Notes: generated from the letters alone by a model not told the origin. Shown: positions 43,901 through 54,459, counted from the stretch's first letter. The stretch: 64,000 nt of DNA from Erwinia billingiae Eb661 (GCF_000196615.1 NC_014306.1:2108001-2172000); one strand, 5' to 3'. Translations and numbers: made by a program.

Positions 43901-44026
43901 GCGCTGCAAAAACTGCCTCGCCAACGCTGTCTGGCCACCGGCTACTCCTGCCGCAGCCAGGTGAAGCGTGTGGAAGGCAACGGCATGCGTCATCCCTTAC
44001 AGGCGTTACTGGAGTTAATCCGATGA
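40970..44026 (+). CDS. ydiJ: FAD/4Fe-4S D-2-hydroxyacid dehydrogenase YdiJ
   Basis: YdiJ is a large flavin and iron-sulfur oxidoreductase related to D-2-hydroxyglutarate and D-lactate dehydrogenases. The 1018 residues equal the E. coli length. The N-terminal part is a FAD-binding type 4 domain ([33 protein letters not shown]), then a FAD-oxidase C domain ([21 protein letters not shown]). A ferredoxin-like cluster site [12 protein letters not shown] lies near residue 670, and a C-terminal CCG-type domain ends with [12 protein letters not shown]. It overlaps menI by ATGA. Confidence 0.94.
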   Translation: MIPQISQAPGLVQLVLNFLQALEQQGFNGDTATSYADRLTMSTDNSIYQLLPDAVLFPRSTADVALIARLAGEERFHSLVFTPRGGGTGTNGQSLNQGIVVDMSRHMNRILEINVEQGWVKVEAGVIKDQLNAYLKPFGYFFSPELSTSNRATLGGMINTDASGQGSLVYGKTSDHVTGLRAVLLGGDILDTRSIPVALAETLAKEQSNEGRIYRTILERCRDRHQNIIDNFPKLNRFLTGYDLRHVVSDDLQHVDLTRILCGAEGTLAFITEARLDITPIPKVRRLVNIKYDSFDSALRSAPFMVEAKALSVETVDSKVLNLAREDIVWHSVSELITDVPDQEMLGLNIVEFAGDDKVLIDSQLESLCQRLDGLISNRQAGVIGYQLCDDLDGIERIYAMRKKAVGLLGNAKGRAKPIPFVEDTCVPPQHLADYIVEFRALLDGHNLSYGMFGHVDAGVLHVRPALDMCDPQQEMLMKQISDEVVELTARYGGLLWGEHGKGFRAQYSPEFFGEELFNDLRHIKAVFDPANRLNPGKICAPIGVDEPMMRVDATKRGTYDRQIPIAVRSDWRGAMECNGNGLCFNFDVRSPMCPSMKITGNRIHSPKGRATLTREWLRLLAEQGVDPLELEKRLPEAKVTLRGMIERTRNSWYARRGEYDFSHEVKEAMSGCLACKACSTQCPIKIDVPGFRSRFLQLYHTRYLRPASDYLVGTVESYAPLMAKAPKFFNFFLRQPLVREMSKRHVGMVDLPLLSSPNLKKQLAGQPAISTTLESLEAMSPADRERHVLVVQDPFTSYYEAQLVTDFVKLISKLGYKPVVLPFSPNGKAQHVKGFLQSFARTARKTADFLNRVAKLELPLVGVDPALVLCYRDEYKEILKDRRGDFHVQLVHEWLQQALPPQDVKPGNQEAWYLFGHCTEVTALPASTKQWEGIFARFGAKLENISVGCCGMAGTYGHESKNLENSLGIYELSWHQALQKLPRQRCLATGYSCRSQVKRVEGNGMRHPLQALLELIR

Positions 44027-44454
44027 CAATCTGGAAGCGTGAATTCACCCTGGAGCAGCTTAACCAGCGCAGCCAGGACACGCTGGTGGCGCATCTGGGC
44101 ATCGTCTTCACCGCGGTGGATAAGCAGACGTTGACGGCGACAATGCCGGTGGATGCCCGCACGCGTCAGCCTTTTGGCCTGTTACACGGCGGCGCGTCCG
44201 CCGTGTTGGCAGAGACCCTGGGTTCGATGGCGGGCTATCTCTGTACCGAAGGCGATGATCGTATCGTTGGACTGGAAATTAACGCCAATCATCTGCGCTC
44301 AGTGCGTGAAGGAGAGGTGAGGGGAGTTTGCCGCGCACTGCACCTGGGACGTCGTCACCAGGTCTGGCAGATTGAGGTTTATGACCTGCAGCAGCGCCTG
44401 TGCTGCAGCTCCAGGCTCACTACCACGGTGATATCAGCCAGCGCAAAAGAGTGA
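44023..44454 (+). CDS. menI: 1,4-dihydroxy-2-naphthoyl-CoA thioesterase MenI
   Basis: MenI hydrolyses DHNA-CoA in menaquinone synthesis. The 143-residue hotdog-fold protein (E. coli 136) begins at the ATG that overlaps the ydiJ stop. The catalytic Glu is residue 64 in [16 protein letters not shown], and substrate-binding ...[17 protein letters not shown] follows. Translational coupling to ydiJ matches the E. coli ydiJ-menI order. Confidence 0.94.
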   Translation: MTIWKREFTLEQLNQRSQDTLVAHLGIVFTAVDKQTLTATMPVDARTRQPFGLLHGGASAVLAETLGSMAGYLCTEGDDRIVGLEINANHLRSVREGEVRGVCRALHLGRRHQVWQIEVYDLQQRLCCSSRLTTTVISASAKE

Positions 44455-44460
44455 TATACT

Positions 44461-44486
44461 TCCGGGCCTTTAAAATCGCGCCCGGA
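44461..44486. terminator. hairpin between menI and the convergent unknown gene
   Basis: TCCGGGC and GCCCGGA form a 7-bp stem with a 12-base AT-rich loop, between two convergent stops; T-runs are poor on both strands. Confidence 0.5.
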
Positions 44487-44490
44487 CGCC

Positions 44491-44895
44491 TCACAGTATC
44501 CAGGATGCGTGCTTAACGAATTCGCTTTGCAGTTTGGTGGCTTTATCCCATTCGCCGCTCATTGCCAGTTGATGGCACAAGCGGGTAAGCGAGTGTCGGG
44601 CTAGCTGCCAGGCTTGCATACGGAACAACCTGTCACGTTCGGCGTTTCCCAACTCCTGAACCAGGCGATGGTGAAGTTTTCCCATGGCATGCAGGTAGCT
44701 GTGGTCGTCGCCGTTAAGCTGGCAAAGTTCGGCCATATCCAGGCAGGTATCATTGAATTTGCGCAGTTGTTCGAGGGTGCATTCCGGACGGTCTACTTTG
44801 GCTTGTGCCATGTAGTAATCGACGGTGATATCACGAACGGAATATTTGTATTCGTCAATCTTGTGTTGCAGCCAGGCACTTATCGACAGATTCAT
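44491..44895 (-). CDS. protein of unknown function under a Fur box
   Basis: I do not recognise this protein. From the ATG at 44895 it has 134 residues; GAGTGAG lies upstream, and a GTG four codons earlier is possible. It is helical, soluble and without signal peptide: HKIDEYKYSVRDITVDYYMAQAK near the start and an Arg/His/Leu-rich middle and C-terminal half with scattered Cys (three), His (seven) and Trp. A near-perfect Fur box at 44911-44930 lies against its start, so it should be iron-repressed. It stands where E. coli has the small ydiH gene, next to the suf operon, but does not resemble YdiH. Confidence 0.8.
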   Translation of the reverse strand: MNLSISAWLQHKIDEYKYSVRDITVDYYMAQAKVDRPECTLEQLRKFNDTCLDMAELCQLNGDDHSYLHAMGKLHHRLVQELGNAERDRLFRMQAWQLARHSLTRLCHQLAMSGEWDKATKLQSEFVKHASWIL

Positions 44896-44910
44896 TTTAG
44901 GGCTCACTCG

Positions 44911-44930
44911 TTAATGATAATCATTATCAT
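44911..44930. promoter_or_regulatory. Fur box, near-perfect
   Basis: TTAATGATAATCATTATCAT matches the 19-bp Fur consensus at about 17 positions. It abuts the unknown minus-strand gene; the suf operon starts 356 bases to the right, so the gene on the left is the clear target. Confidence 0.88.
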
Positions 44931-45285
44931 AGAGTAACTGGTGTATAATTCAACGTCACCGTAAGAAATTTTTATCGATAAATGCGGCCTCTCAGATAAA
45001 TTGGTCATAACGATAATTGGCGACGCTGAAAGAGTTAAAATGAGTATTATTCCCGTTTAGCGTAAACGCGCCTGGATTTACTGACTTGTTTTCAATGTGT
45101 TACCATTACGTTAAATCGACGCGTGACGCAGATCGCAATCCTTCTTACAGGGTCTAAACTGAATAAAGAGGGCTAAAAAACCCCATTTGGCCTTAATCCC
45201 TGCAAAACAAGAGGTTGAAGCGATATTCATTATCACTAACATAGGGGCATTAGCCTTAACGGCTATCGACTCACGAGGTAATGTT
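44931..45285. other. suf promoter region
   Basis: This 355-base region carries the sufA promoter and a Fur-like site at 45216-45234. In E. coli the same region binds OxyR, IHF, IscR and Fur. AAAAACCCC at 45174-45184 could be part of an IscR site, but I could not fit the full consensus. E. coli has the small RNA RydB here; I cannot recognise it. Confidence 0.6.
45216..45234 (+). promoter_or_regulatory. Fur-like site of sufA
   Basis: GATATTCATTATC matches the last 13 bases of the Fur consensus but for one; the first third is poor. It lies 52 bases upstream of sufA, consistent with iron repression of suf. Confidence 0.6.
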
Positions 45286-45660
45286 ATGCCATCAGCAACT
45301 ACGGCTTCTTTTTCTCCCGACGACTACGTCTGGAAGGGACTGACCATCACTGACAGCGCCGCAAAACAGATCATTGTGCTGGCAGCCGATGATGCGCAAG
45401 TGAAGGGCTTAAAGCTCGGCGTGAAAACGTCTGGCTGCGCCGGTTTTGGCTACACCATGGATATGGTGAAAGAGCCTGCCGACGACGATTTGGTCTTTAC
45501 CCATCAGGGCGCGCATCTGTATGTGCCTCTGCAGGCTATGCCTTTCATCGACGGTACCGAAGTAGATTTCGTTCGTGAAGGTCTGAACCAGATTTTCAAA
45601 TTTAATAATCCTAAAGCTCAACACGCCTGTGGCTGTGGTGAGAGCTTTGGCGTTGAGTAA
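45286..45660 (+). CDS. sufA: A-type iron-sulfur carrier SufA
   Basis: SufA receives Fe-S clusters from SufBCD and passes them to target proteins. The ATG at 45286 with GAGG upstream gives 124 residues (E. coli 122); the open frame further left runs through the promoter region. The three cluster ligands are the Cys in SGCAGFG and the pair in CGCGE near the C-terminus. First gene of sufABCDSE. Confidence 0.96.
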   Translation: MPSATTASFSPDDYVWKGLTITDSAAKQIIVLAADDAQVKGLKLGVKTSGCAGFGYTMDMVKEPADDDLVFTHQGAHLYVPLQAMPFIDGTEVDFVREGLNQIFKFNNPKAQHACGCGESFGVE

Positions 45661-45665
45661 AACTT

Positions 45666-47159
45666 ATGTCCCGAAACACTGATACATCGGATGATGTGCA
45701 GGTCTGGGAAGGAAACCATCAGAAGTACAAAGAAGGTTTCTTCACTCAGCTGCAAACCGAAGAATTTGAAAACGGCATCAACGAAGACGTTGTGCGCGCG
45801 ATTTCTGCCAAGCGTAACGAGCCAGAGTGGATGCTTGAATTCCGCCTGAAGGCGTTTGCTGCCTGGTTGGAAATGGAAGAGCCGCACTGGCTGAAGGCGA
45901 ACTACAAATCGCTGGATTACCAGGATTACAGCTACTACTCCGCGCCATCGTGCGGCAACTGTGATGACAGCTGTGCTTCCGAGCCTGGCGCCCAGCAGAC
46001 TTCCGGTGCGACGCCTGCTAACTACCTGACTGAAGAAGTGGAGAACGCCTTTAAGCAGCTTGGCGTCCCGGTTCGTGAAGGTCAGGAAGTGGCTGTTGAT
46101 GCGATTTTTGACTCGGTATCGGTTTCCACAACCTATCGTGGCAAGCTGGCAGAGCAGGGGATTATCTTCTGTTCCTTCGGCGAAGCGATCCACGATCACC
46201 CGGAACTGGTTAAACAGTATCTGGGCACCGTGGTTCCTGCTAACGACAACTTCTTTGCTGCGCTGAACTCCGCGGTGGCTTCCGACGGTACTTTTGTGTA
46301 CATCCCGAAAGGCGTCCGTTGTCCGATGGAGCTGTCGACCTATTTCCGCATCAACGCGGCGAAAACCGGTCAGTTCGAGCGCACCATCCTGATCGCCGAT
46401 GAAGGCAGCTACGTCAGCTACATCGAAGGCTGTTCAGCGCCGGTTCGCGACACCTATCAGCTGCACGCGGCCGTTGTTGAAGTCATCATTCATAAAGATG
46501 CTGAAGTGAAGTACTCCACCGTGCAGAACTGGTTCTCCGGCGGCGAGTCTGAAGGCGGTATCCTGAACTTCGTTACCAAGCGCGCGCTGTGTGAAGGTGA
46601 GAACAGCAAGATGTCCTGGACGCAGTCTGAAACCGGCTCGGCGATCACCTGGAAATACCCAAGTGTGATCCTGCGTGGTGACAACTCGGTCGGTGAATTC
46701 TTCTCTGTGGCGCTGACCAGCGGTCATCAGCAGGCGGATACCGGCACCAAGATGATCCACATCGGCAAGAACACCAAGTCGACCATCATCTCTAAAGGTA
46801 TTTCAGCGGGCAAAAGCCAGAACACTTACCGTGGTCTGGTGAAAATCATGCCGACGGCAACCAATGCCCGTAACTTCACCCAGTGTGACTCGATGCTGAT
46901 TGGTGCTGACTGTGGCGCGCATACCTTCCCGTATGTGGAAGTGCGTAACAACACGGCACAGCTGGAGCATGAGGCGACGACGTCAAGAATTGGTGAAGAT
47001 CAGATGTTCTACTGCCTGCAGCGTGGCATCAGTGAAGATGACGCAATTTCGATGATTGTGAACGGCTTCTGTAAAGACGTCTTCTCCGAACTGCCGCTGG
47101 AATTCGCGGTGGAAGCGCAGAAACTGCTGGCGATCAGCCTTGAACACAGCGTGGGCTAA
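45666..47159 (+). CDS. sufB: Fe-S scaffold subunit SufB
   Basis: SufB is the scaffold on which clusters are built in the SufBC2D complex, accepting persulfide sulfur from SufE. The 497-residue protein (E. coli 495) has the conserved [20 protein letters not shown], the Cys of YIEGCSAP, and the C-terminal core with QCDSMLIG and CGAHTFPY. It begins five bases after sufA. Confidence 0.97.
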   Translation: MSRNTDTSDDVQVWEGNHQKYKEGFFTQLQTEEFENGINEDVVRAISAKRNEPEWMLEFRLKAFAAWLEMEEPHWLKANYKSLDYQDYSYYSAPSCGNCDDSCASEPGAQQTSGATPANYLTEEVENAFKQLGVPVREGQEVAVDAIFDSVSVSTTYRGKLAEQGIIFCSFGEAIHDHPELVKQYLGTVVPANDNFFAALNSAVASDGTFVYIPKGVRCPMELSTYFRINAAKTGQFERTILIADEGSYVSYIEGCSAPVRDTYQLHAAVVEVIIHKDAEVKYSTVQNWFSGGESEGGILNFVTKRALCEGENSKMSWTQSETGSAITWKYPSVILRGDNSVGEFFSVALTSGHQQADTGTKMIHIGKNTKSTIISKGISAGKSQNTYRGLVKIMPTATNARNFTQCDSMLIGADCGAHTFPYVEVRNNTAQLEHEATTSRIGEDQMFYCLQRGISEDDAISMIVNGFCKDVFSELPLEFAVEAQKLLAISLEHSVG

Positions 47160-47216
47160 GCCCCCGCGCTAACGGTCATTCAGCGCAGTGCCGGACAGCA
47201 CTGCCAGGGAAACACT

Positions 47217-47963
47217 ATGTTAAGTATTAAAGATTTACAGGTTAGCATTGAAGATAAAGAGATCCTGCGCGGGCTGGACCTCGAGGTGAAAGCGGGTGAA
47301 GTTCACGCGATCATGGGCCCAAACGGTTCAGGTAAAAGTACGCTGTCTGCCACGCTGGCGGGCCGCGAAGAGTACGAAATCACCGGTGGTTCGGTCAGCT
47401 TTAAAGGCAAAGACCTGCTGGAACTCTCCCCTGAAGATCGCGCTGGCGAAGGCATCTTTATGGCTTTCCAGTACCCGGTTGAGATCCCAGGCGTCAGCAA
47501 CCAGTTCTTCCTGCAGACGGCCGTCAACTCAGTGCGCAAATACCGCGATCAGGATGCGCTGGACCGTTTTGATTTCCAGGACTTCATCGAAGACAAAATT
47601 CAGCTGCTGAAAATGCCTGAAGATTTGCTGACCCGTTCAGTAAACGTCGGCTTCTCCGGCGGTGAGAAAAAACGTAACGACATTCTGCAGATGGCGGCTC
47701 TGGAACCTGAGCTGTGCATTCTGGATGAAACCGACTCCGGTCTGGATATCGATGCCCTGAAAACCGTTGCCAACGGCGTGAACACGCTGCGTGATGGCAA
47801 GCGTGCCTTCATCATCGTCACTCACTATCAGCGTATCCTGGATTACATCAAGCCTGACTTCGTCCACGTGCTGTATCAGGGCAAGATTGTGAAGTCTGGT
47901 GACTTCTCGCTGGTGAAACAACTCGAGGAGCAAGGCTATGGCTGGCTTACCGACCAGGAATAG
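47217..47963 (+). CDS. sufC: Fe-S assembly ATPase SufC
   Basis: SufC is the ABC-type ATPase of the SufBC2D scaffold; ATP hydrolysis reshapes SufB and SufD for iron entry. The 248-residue protein has Walker A GPNGSGKST, the unusual signature GFSGGEKKRNDI, and Walker B LCILDETDSGLDID. Its last 26 bases overlap the sufD start, so translation is coupled. Confidence 0.98.
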   Translation: MLSIKDLQVSIEDKEILRGLDLEVKAGEVHAIMGPNGSGKSTLSATLAGREEYEITGGSVSFKGKDLLELSPEDRAGEGIFMAFQYPVEIPGVSNQFFLQTAVNSVRKYRDQDALDRFDFQDFIEDKIQLLKMPEDLLTRSVNVGFSGGEKKRNDILQMAALEPELCILDETDSGLDIDALKTVANGVNTLRDGKRAFIIVTHYQRILDYIKPDFVHVLYQGKIVKSGDFSLVKQLEEQGYGWLTDQE

Positions 47964-49218
47964 TGACAATGCCCTCCAGCAGTGGCATCACATGTTTGAA
48001 ACGCAGAGCGCTAACCGTTCCCTGCAGGCGCAGCAGCACTGGCAGCAGGTGCTGCGTTTAGGCCTGCCTACGCGCAAGCAGGAAAACTGGAAATACACCC
48101 CGCTGGAAGGCTTGTTCGACCATCAGTTTGCGGCACCAACAGCGGCTGACGTGACGGCAGAGCAGGTTAAAGCCCTGGCGCTGGATATTGACGCGATCAA
48201 AATGGTCTTCGTTGATGGCCGCTTCAATGCCGCCTTAAGCGACAGCGAATTCGATCTGTTTAACGTTCAGGTGACGGATTCAGCGCAACGTCGCGAATTA
48301 AGCGCACCTGTGCAAGCGGAAGTGTTCCTGCATTTGACCGAAAGCCTGGCGGAAGAGGTGACGTCAATTCACCTTGCCCGTGGCAAATCGGCCGCACGTG
48401 CGCTGTATATGCTGCACATCAGCAGCAGCGCGCAGGCAGAAATGAGCACCTCGCATTACCGTCATCATCTGCAGTTAGATGAAGGCGCGGAAGCGACCAT
48501 TATTGAGCACTACGTCAGCCTGAACGAAGCCAGTCATTTCACCGGCGCACGCTTCACCGCTAACGTTGCGAAAAACGCCCAGCTGAAGCATTACAAACTG
48601 GCGTTTGAACATAACAGCAGCTATCACTTCTCGCACAACGATCTGGTGATTGAGCGTGACGCGAATGTGAAAAGCCACAGCTTCCTGCTGGGCGCGGGCC
48701 TGACTCGCCACAACACCAGCGTTCAGCTGAACGGTGAGGGTACCGATTTGGGTATCAACAGCCTGATGTTGCCAGTAGACAAAGAAGTTTGCGACAGCCG
48801 CACTTACCTTGAGCATAACAAAGGTCATTGCCAGAGCCGTCAGCTGCACAAAACCATCGTGCGTGATAAAGCCCGTGCGGTGTTTAACGGCATGATTAAA
48901 GTGGCGAAGCACGCGCTGAAAACCGACGGACAGATGACCAACAACAACCTGTTGCTGGGCCGCCTGGCCGAAGTGGATACCAAGCCTCAGCTGGAAATCT
49001 ACGCGGATGACGTGAAGTGTAGCCATGGTGCAACCATTGGTCGTATTGACGATGAGCAGATGTTCTACCTTCGTGCCCGCGGGATTAACGAAGAGTCTGC
49101 CCAGCGCATGATTATCTACGCCTTTGCCGCCGAACTGACTGAAGCCATTACGGATGAGGTGCTGAAAGAAGCGGTGATGCAACGTATTGCTCAGCGTTTC
49201 CCTGGAGGCCTTCAATGA
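47938..49218 (+). CDS. sufD: Fe-S scaffold subunit SufD
   Basis: SufD is the SufB paralogue that completes SufBC2D and helps iron acquisition. The 426-residue protein (E. coli 423) shares the C-terminal beta-helix core ([30 protein letters not shown]) with the His that contributes to the cluster site. It starts inside sufC ([16 protein letters not shown]) and overlaps sufS by ATGA. Confidence 0.97.
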   Translation: MAGLPTRNSDNALQQWHHMFETQSANRSLQAQQHWQQVLRLGLPTRKQENWKYTPLEGLFDHQFAAPTAADVTAEQVKALALDIDAIKMVFVDGRFNAALSDSEFDLFNVQVTDSAQRRELSAPVQAEVFLHLTESLAEEVTSIHLARGKSAARALYMLHISSSAQAEMSTSHYRHHLQLDEGAEATIIEHYVSLNEASHFTGARFTANVAKNAQLKHYKLAFEHNSSYHFSHNDLVIERDANVKSHSFLLGAGLTRHNTSVQLNGEGTDLGINSLMLPVDKEVCDSRTYLEHNKGHCQSRQLHKTIVRDKARAVFNGMIKVAKHALKTDGQMTNNNLLLGRLAEVDTKPQLEIYADDVKCSHGATIGRIDDEQMFYLRARGINEESAQRMIIYAFAAELTEAITDEVLKEAVMQRIAQRFPGGLQ

Positions 49219-50435
49219 GTTTTGACCTGGCACGCGTCCGGGCTGAATTTCCGGTTCTGTCGCGAGAAGTGAATGGCCAGCCTCTGGCCTATCTCGACAG
49301 CGCCGCAAGCGCCCAGAAGCCGCAAGCAGTGATCGATGCTGAAAGCCATTTTTATCAACATGGCTATGCCGCTGTGCACCGGGGTATTCATACCCTGAGT
49401 GCAGAAGCGACCACCGAAATGGAAAACGTCCGCATTCAGGCGGCACGTTTCCTTAATGCTGCTTCGCCAGAAGAGATTGTCTTTGTTAAAGGCACCACTG
49501 AGGCAATCAATCTGGTTGCCAGCAGCTGGGGCGGAAGTCAGTTACAGGCGGGTGACAACATCATCATCACCGCGATGGAACACCATGCCAATATCGTTCC
49601 GTGGCAGATGGTGGCCCAGCGTACCGGTGCTGAAATCCGTTTTATCCCGCTGACCGACACCGGTGAGCTGGATCTCTCGGCGCTGCCAGGTCTGATCGAC
49701 AGCCGCACGCGCATGCTGGCTCTGACTCAGGTGTCTAACGTGCTTGGCACGGTAAACCCGGTGAAAGAGATTATCGCGCAGGCGAAAGCCGCAGGCGTGG
49801 CGACGCTGGTCGATGGTGCTCAGGCGATAATGCATGAGACCATCGATGTGCAGGATCTCGGCTGTGATTTTTATGCCTTCTCCGGGCATAAAATTTATGG
49901 ACCGTCCGGCATCGGCATCCTGTATGGGCGTAAAGCCATGCTGGATCAGATGCCACCCTGGGAAGGCGGCGGATCGATGATTGCCAACGTCAGCCTGACT
50001 GAAGGGACCACCTATAACGCGGCACCATGGCGTTTTGAAGCCGGTTCACCGAACACCGGTGGCATTATCGGCCTGGGCGCTGCGTTAAAATGGGTAACCG
50101 ATCTGGGTCTGGACGTTATCCAGGAGCGTGAGCAGTCGCTGATGCGTTATGCCCTCGACAAGCTGGCTTCGGTTCCCGATTTGGTGATTTACGGTCCGCA
50201 GCAGCGTGCAGGCGTCATCGCCTTCAATCTGGGACAGCATCATGCCTACGATGTCGGTAGCTTCCTCGATCAGTACGGTATTGCTATCCGCACTGGCCAC
50301 CACTGCGCCATGCCGCTGATGACCCATTACGGCGTGCCGGCGATGTGTCGTGCTTCTTTCGTGCTGTATAACAGCGAAGAAGAAGCCGACCGCCTGGCGG
50401 CAGGACTGACACGTATACACCGTCTGTTGGGCTGA
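49215..50435 (+). CDS. sufS: cysteine desulfurase SufS
   Basis: SufS is the PLP enzyme that takes sulfur from cysteine and hands it to SufE. It has 406 residues, as in E. coli. The PLP Lys is in [13 protein letters not shown] and the persulfide Cys in RTGHHCAMP (about residue 364). It overlaps the sufD stop. Confidence 0.98.
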   Translation: MSFDLARVRAEFPVLSREVNGQPLAYLDSAASAQKPQAVIDAESHFYQHGYAAVHRGIHTLSAEATTEMENVRIQAARFLNAASPEEIVFVKGTTEAINLVASSWGGSQLQAGDNIIITAMEHHANIVPWQMVAQRTGAEIRFIPLTDTGELDLSALPGLIDSRTRMLALTQVSNVLGTVNPVKEIIAQAKAAGVATLVDGAQAIMHETIDVQDLGCDFYAFSGHKIYGPSGIGILYGRKAMLDQMPPWEGGGSMIANVSLTEGTTYNAAPWRFEAGSPNTGGIIGLGAALKWVTDLGLDVIQEREQSLMRYALDKLASVPDLVIYGPQQRAGVIAFNLGQHHAYDVGSFLDQYGIAIRTGHHCAMPLMTHYGVPAMCRASFVLYNSEEEADRLAAGLTRIHRLLG

Positions 50436-50461
50436 TTGCCCGGCGGCTTTCGGAGGAACGA

Positions 50462-50884
50462 ATGGCAACCTTGCCAGAGAAAGAAAAACTGGTTCGCAAC
50501 TTTTCCCGCTGTGCGAACTGGGAAGAGAAGTATCTGTACGTCATTGAATTAGGCGCGATGTTGCCAGAATTGTCTGAATCATTGCATCAGCCGGAAAACA
50601 CCATTTCTGGCTGTCAGAGTCAGGTGTGGATCCTGATGAGCACCGATGACAGCGGTCGTGTTCAGTTACATGGTGACAGCGATGCAGCGATCGTTAAAGG
50701 ATTGATTGCGGTGGTCTTTATTCTGTATCAGCAGATGACACCCGCAGAAATTCTGGCCTTTGATGTGCGTCCCTTTTTCGAACAGCTGGCGTTAGCTCAG
50801 CACCTTACGCCTTCCCGTTCTCAGGGACTGGAAGCGATGATCCGCGCTATTCGCCAAAAAGCTCAGGTTCTCAGCCAGGGCTAA
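50462..50884 (+). CDS. sufE: sulfur acceptor SufE
   Basis: SufE carries persulfide sulfur from SufS to SufB. The 140-residue protein (E. coli 138) has the acceptor Cys51 in [17 protein letters not shown] site precedes the ATG. It is the last gene of the operon; a terminator follows 20 bases after the stop. Confidence 0.97.
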   Translation: MATLPEKEKLVRNFSRCANWEEKYLYVIELGAMLPELSESLHQPENTISGCQSQVWILMSTDDSGRVQLHGDSDAAIVKGLIAVVFILYQQMTPAEILAFDVRPFFEQLALAQHLTPSRSQGLEAMIRAIRQKAQVLSQG

Positions 50885-50904
50885 CTTGCTACACTTCTCG
50901 ACAG

Positions 50905-50936
50905 ACTTCCCGCTTCGCACGCGGGAAGTTTCTTCA
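50905..50936 (+). terminator. intrinsic terminator of the suf operon
   Basis: ACTTCCCGC pairs with GCGGGAAGT across a seven-base loop and is followed by TTCTTC. Confidence 0.8.
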
Positions 50937-50955
50937 TCCTAACCGAGAAATTCGC

Positions 50956-51990
50956 ATGAAACCTTTGTCTCCTCTTGCCGCATTGCTCCTGACACTCCTT
51001 GCCTCAACGCAGTATGCCCGCGCCACCGATTATCCTTTGCCCGCAGATAACAGCCGCTTAATCGGCGAAAATTCCACCTATACCGTACCCAATGACGGTC
51101 GCCCGTTGGAAGTCGTTGCCGCCAAATATAAAATTGGCCTGCTGGGCATGTTAGAAGCGAATCCCGGCACCGATCCCTGGTTACCCAAAGCGGGCAGTCA
51201 GTTGACCATTCCTACGCAAATGCTGCTTCCGGATACCAAGCGGGAAGGGATCGTGGTGAACGTGGCGGAACTGCGGCTTTATTACTACCCGAAAGGGGAA
51301 AACAAAGTGGTGGTTTATCCAATCGGCATCGGCCAGCTGGGCGCGAACACGCCACCGATGGTCACCAGTGTTAGCCAGAAAATCCCAAATCCTACCTGGA
51401 CGCCCACTCCCAATATCCGTAAACGCTACGCCGCTGAAGGCAAAACCTTGCCGGTGACGGTGCCTGCGGGTCCGGACAACCCGATGGGGCTGTATGCGAT
51501 GCGCCTGGCTTACGGACAGGGGCACTACCTGATCCATGGCACCAACGCGGATTTTGGTATCGGCATGCGCGTCAGTTCAGGCTGTATTCGCCTCAGACCG
51601 GATGATATCGAGGCGCTGTTCAACAGCGTGCCGAAAGGCACCAGAGTGCAGATTATCAACCAGCCGGTGAAGTATGCCGTTGAGCCGGATGGCAAACGCT
51701 ATCTGGAGGTCCATCAGCCGCTCTCACACAGCGATAAGGACGATCCGCAGACCATGCCGCTGCCACTTAATGCCACGGGCAAGAAGTTCGTTAAAAGCGA
51801 GCACAGCGACGCTGAGGTGATTAAAGAGGTTTTAGCGCGCCGTTCAGGCATGCCGGTGCTGGTGAGTCAGGGTGAAGCGGTTACCTCAGATACGCCGATG
51901 CCTGCCATTATGCAGCAGAGCGATTCTGAGCGCGCGAAAGCGGAACCGGCAACCGTGAGTCAGGCTGAGGGCGAAACCCCGCAGAATTGA
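50956..51990 (+). CDS. ldtE: L,D-transpeptidase LdtE
   Basis: LdtE (YnhG) makes meso-DAP to meso-DAP cross-links in peptidoglycan. The 344-residue protein (E. coli 334) has a signal peptide ending ARA near residue 23, a LysM module around residues 40-85 (YTVPNDGRPLEVVAAKYKI), and the YkuD domain with catalytic His in YLIHGTN and Cys in SSGCIRL. The C-terminal 70 residues are polar and likely unstructured. It sits between suf and lpp, as in E. coli. Confidence 0.95.
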   Translation: MKPLSPLAALLLTLLASTQYARATDYPLPADNSRLIGENSTYTVPNDGRPLEVVAAKYKIGLLGMLEANPGTDPWLPKAGSQLTIPTQMLLPDTKREGIVVNVAELRLYYYPKGENKVVVYPIGIGQLGANTPPMVTSVSQKIPNPTWTPTPNIRKRYAAEGKTLPVTVPAGPDNPMGLYAMRLAYGQGHYLIHGTNADFGIGMRVSSGCIRLRPDDIEALFNSVPKGTRVQIINQPVKYAVEPDGKRYLEVHQPLSHSDKDDPQTMPLPLNATGKKFVKSEHSDAEVIKEVLARRSGMPVLVSQGEAVTSDTPMPAIMQQSDSERAKAEPATVSQAEGETPQN

Positions 51991-52081
51991 TTGTGGCGCG
52001 TTTAGCATACCCTTGTCGGTTATAGCAGGATATCAGGAAGGGAAGTGAAGAAGAGGTCAGCAGGGAAGCTGAAAAAAAGCC

Positions 52082-52112
52082 AAAAAAAATGGCGCACAAT
52101 GTGCGCCATTTT
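52082..52112 (-). terminator. intrinsic terminator of lpp
   Basis: AAAATGGCGCAC and GTGCGCCATTTT form a 12-bp stem with loop of three, followed by a run of eight T on the minus strand. Confidence 0.92.
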
Positions 52113-52125
52113 CAAACCAGAACTC

Positions 52126-52365
<240 letters not shown>

Positions 52366-52406
52366 TTATACCCTCTAGATTGAGTTAATCTCCATGTAGC
52401 GTTACA

Positions 52407-52436
52407 AGTATTACACAAAGTATTTTCTAATGAGAA
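52407..52436 (-). promoter_or_regulatory. lpp promoter
   Basis: The minus strand carries the extended -10 TGTGTAATACT (hexamer within 52407-52413), as in the E. coli lpp promoter, with TTCTCAT about 17 bases upstream in an AT-rich tract as the -35 region. Confidence 0.7.
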
Positions 52437-52616
52437 TAAATTTTTGATGAGAACGTGCTTAAATTTGATCGTTCGCTCAAAGATGCACCGTCTTTCCAGT
52501 TTTATGCAAAAAAATTAGCTAAAACAGGCTACTTTAATCGGACACATCTTAAGATTTTTCTATTCGAACGGTTAATTTCAAATGGAAGTTTTATGAAAGG
52601 CCTTAACACAAGTTGT

Positions 52617-52644
52617 AAAAAAAGCGCCTCTCGGGGCGCTTTTT
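52617..52644 (-). terminator. intrinsic terminator of pykF
   Basis: AAAAAGCGCC and GGCGCTTTTT form a 10-bp stem with a six-base loop; on the minus strand it is followed by a T-run. Confidence 0.88.
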
Positions 52645-52666
52645 ATCTACAAGGCGTAATCTTCTA

Positions 52667-54079
52667 TTACAGCACGTGCACAGAGGCAGTATTGGTAGTT
52701 CCGCTTGGTACTAACGCACCAGAAACCATGACTACCACATCACCCTTCACACCGTAGCCGCTAGCCAGCGCGGCTTCTTTACCTAAACGGTAGAAATCGT
52801 CAGTAGATGCGATCTCTTTCACCACAGAAGTGATGATACCTTTGCTCAACAGCAGCTGACGAGACGTCTGCTCGTTAGTGGTCAACGCAAGGATAGTGGC
52901 GTTCGGGAAGTACTTACGCACTGACTTGGCTGATTTACCGCCTTCGGTCGCAACCACGATGATTGGCGCTTCCAGGTTCTGGGCAGTTTCAACGGCGCCA
53001 CGGCATACCGCTTCGGTAATGCGCATTTTGCGGTTGTCATGCTGAGAGTCGATACGGCTCTTCATCACGCGGTCAGTACGCTCGCAGATAGTGGCCATAA
53101 TGGTCACTGATTCCAGCGGGTACTTACCCTTGGCACTTTCACCAGACAGCATGACGGCGTCAGTCCCATCCAGGATGGCGTTCGCCACGTCGCCAGCTTC
53201 CGCACGAGTAGGGCGTGGGTTTTTGATCATTGAATCCAGCATCTGTGTCGCGGTGATCACCACTTTGCGAGCGCGGTTACATTTCTTGATCATCATCTTC
53301 TGCGCGAAGATCACTTCTTCAACCGGGATTTCAACGCCCAAATCACCACGAGCAACCATGATGCCGTCAGACGCTTCGAGGATCTCGTCGAAGTTATTCA
53401 GGCCTTCCTGGTTTTCGATTTTAGAGATGATCTGAATGTGCTCGCCGCCGTGCGCCTTCAGGTGCTCACGAATTTCCAGCACGTCTGAACGCTTACGGAT
53501 AAAGGACGCGGCCACGAAGTCCACGCCTTGCTCGCAACCAAAGATCAGGTCACGTTTGTCTTTTTCAGCCAGTGCAGGCAGCTGGATAGAAACGCCCGGC
53601 AGGTTAACGCCTTTGTTTTCGCCCAGGTCACCGTTGTTCAGCACTTTACAGACCACGGTGTTTTCGGTGACTTCAGTCACTTCCATACCGATCAGACCGT
53701 CATCAACCAGCACGGTGTTACCGATTTTCAGATCGGCGGTAAAGCCTGCATAAGTCACTGCGACGCGAGAATCATTACCAATCACTGACTGGTCAGTGGT
53801 GAAGGTAAAGGTCTGGCCGGCTTTCAACGAGGCATCGTTGCCGCCTTCCAGTTTCATGGTGCGGATTTCAGGGCCTTTGGTATCCAAAAGGATAGCCGCC
53901 TGATGTCCGGTCTTACTCATCACGGCACGCAGATTTGAGATACGTTTACCGTGTTCTTCGTAATCGCCGTGGGAGAAGTTAAGGCGCATTACGTTCATGC
54001 CTGCATCAAGCAGGTTGGTCAACATTTCTTCGGATTCGGTTTTTGGACCGATAGTACAAACGATCTTAGTCTTTTTCAT
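52667..54079 (-). CDS. pykF: pyruvate kinase I PykF
   Basis: PykF makes pyruvate and ATP from PEP and ADP, activated by fructose-1,6-bisphosphate. It has 470 residues, as in E. coli. The N-terminal [14 protein letters not shown], the Asn/Arg substrate motif [15 protein letters not shown], the catalytic Lys in [10 protein letters not shown] and the metal-binding [14 protein letters not shown] are all seen. The upstream region has a Cra site, a TTGACC -35 and the GTTGCGCAAC palindrome at the likely start of transcription. It is the metabolic opposite of ppsA in this window. Confidence 0.98.
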   Translation of the reverse strand: MKKTKIVCTIGPKTESEEMLTNLLDAGMNVMRLNFSHGDYEEHGKRISNLRAVMSKTGHQAAILLDTKGPEIRTMKLEGGNDASLKAGQTFTFTTDQSVIGNDSRVAVTYAGFTADLKIGNTVLVDDGLIGMEVTEVTENTVVCKVLNNGDLGENKGVNLPGVSIQLPALAEKDKRDLIFGCEQGVDFVAASFIRKRSDVLEIREHLKAHGGEHIQIISKIENQEGLNNFDEILEASDGIMVARGDLGVEIPVEEVIFAQKMMIKKCNRARKVVITATQMLDSMIKNPRPTRAEAGDVANAILDGTDAVMLSGESAKGKYPLESVTIMATICERTDRVMKSRIDSQHDNRKMRITEAVCRGAVETAQNLEAPIIVVATEGGKSAKSVRKYFPNATILALTTNEQTSRQLLLSKGIITSVVKEIASTDDFYRLGKEAALASGYGVKGDVVVMVSGALVPSGTTNTASVHVL

Positions 54080-54254
54080 GACGAGTTATCTATTAAGTTG
54101 TGATGGATGAGAAAAGCGAGATCCCGGGAGCTGGAAAGCGCCGGCTAAGAATTCGTGCCTGAAAGGCGAACTGCGATACAAAATAAGAATAGGTGACTGT
54201 GGTAAAGCGTGCAGGGGAAGTTGAGACGCGGTTTCAGCGCGCGCGCAAGAGTGC

Positions 54255-54264
54255 GTTGCGCAAC
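54255..54264. promoter_or_regulatory. palindrome GTTGCGCAAC, copy 3 (pykF start site)
   Basis: Exact copy, directly downstream of the TAGCAT -10, so it would cover the +1 of pykF. A protein bound here would be expected to repress; this is inference. Confidence 0.55.
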
Positions 54265-54297
54265 ATGCTATCGTTTTTGCTATAGGGTCAACCATAC

Positions 54298-54313
54298 GCT
54301 GAAACCATTCAAG
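54298..54313. promoter_or_regulatory. Cra (FruR) site of pykF
   Basis: GCTGAAACCATTCAAG fits the Cra consensus and lies just upstream of the pykF -35. Cra represses pykF in E. coli. Confidence 0.75.
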
Positions 54314-54404
54314 TGAAACAACGTTGCACATTATAGTAGTTAAGTTGGCGAAAACCAATTAAAAAGCAGCAGGGAGTGTGGCAAAGGTTGCGATAGATCA
54401 GCTT

Positions 54405-54414
54405 GTTGCGCAAA
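54405..54414. promoter_or_regulatory. near copy of the palindrome (GTTGCGCAAA)
   Basis: Nine of ten bases match GTTGCGCAAC, 150 bases upstream of copy 3 in the pykF control region. Confidence 0.4.
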
Positions 54415-54459
54415 AAAGGAGACGGGTGTTTTTAGGATTTAACGCAGAGTAAGGCGAGA

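Larger units (their letters stand above)
54080..54459. other. pykF control region and tRNA spacer
   Basis: This 380-base region holds the pykF leader, promoter (-35 TTGACC at 54286-54291, -10 TAGCAT at 54265-54270, spacer 15), Cra site, one exact and one near copy of GTTGCGCAAC, and the DNA downstream of the tRNA genes. No T-rich terminator for the tRNA genes was seen. Confidence 0.6.

Noticed and set aside
52455..52757. A 100-codon open frame between lpp and pykF
   Set aside because: It runs through the pykF terminator and into pykF on the opposite strand; no ribosome site or family match.
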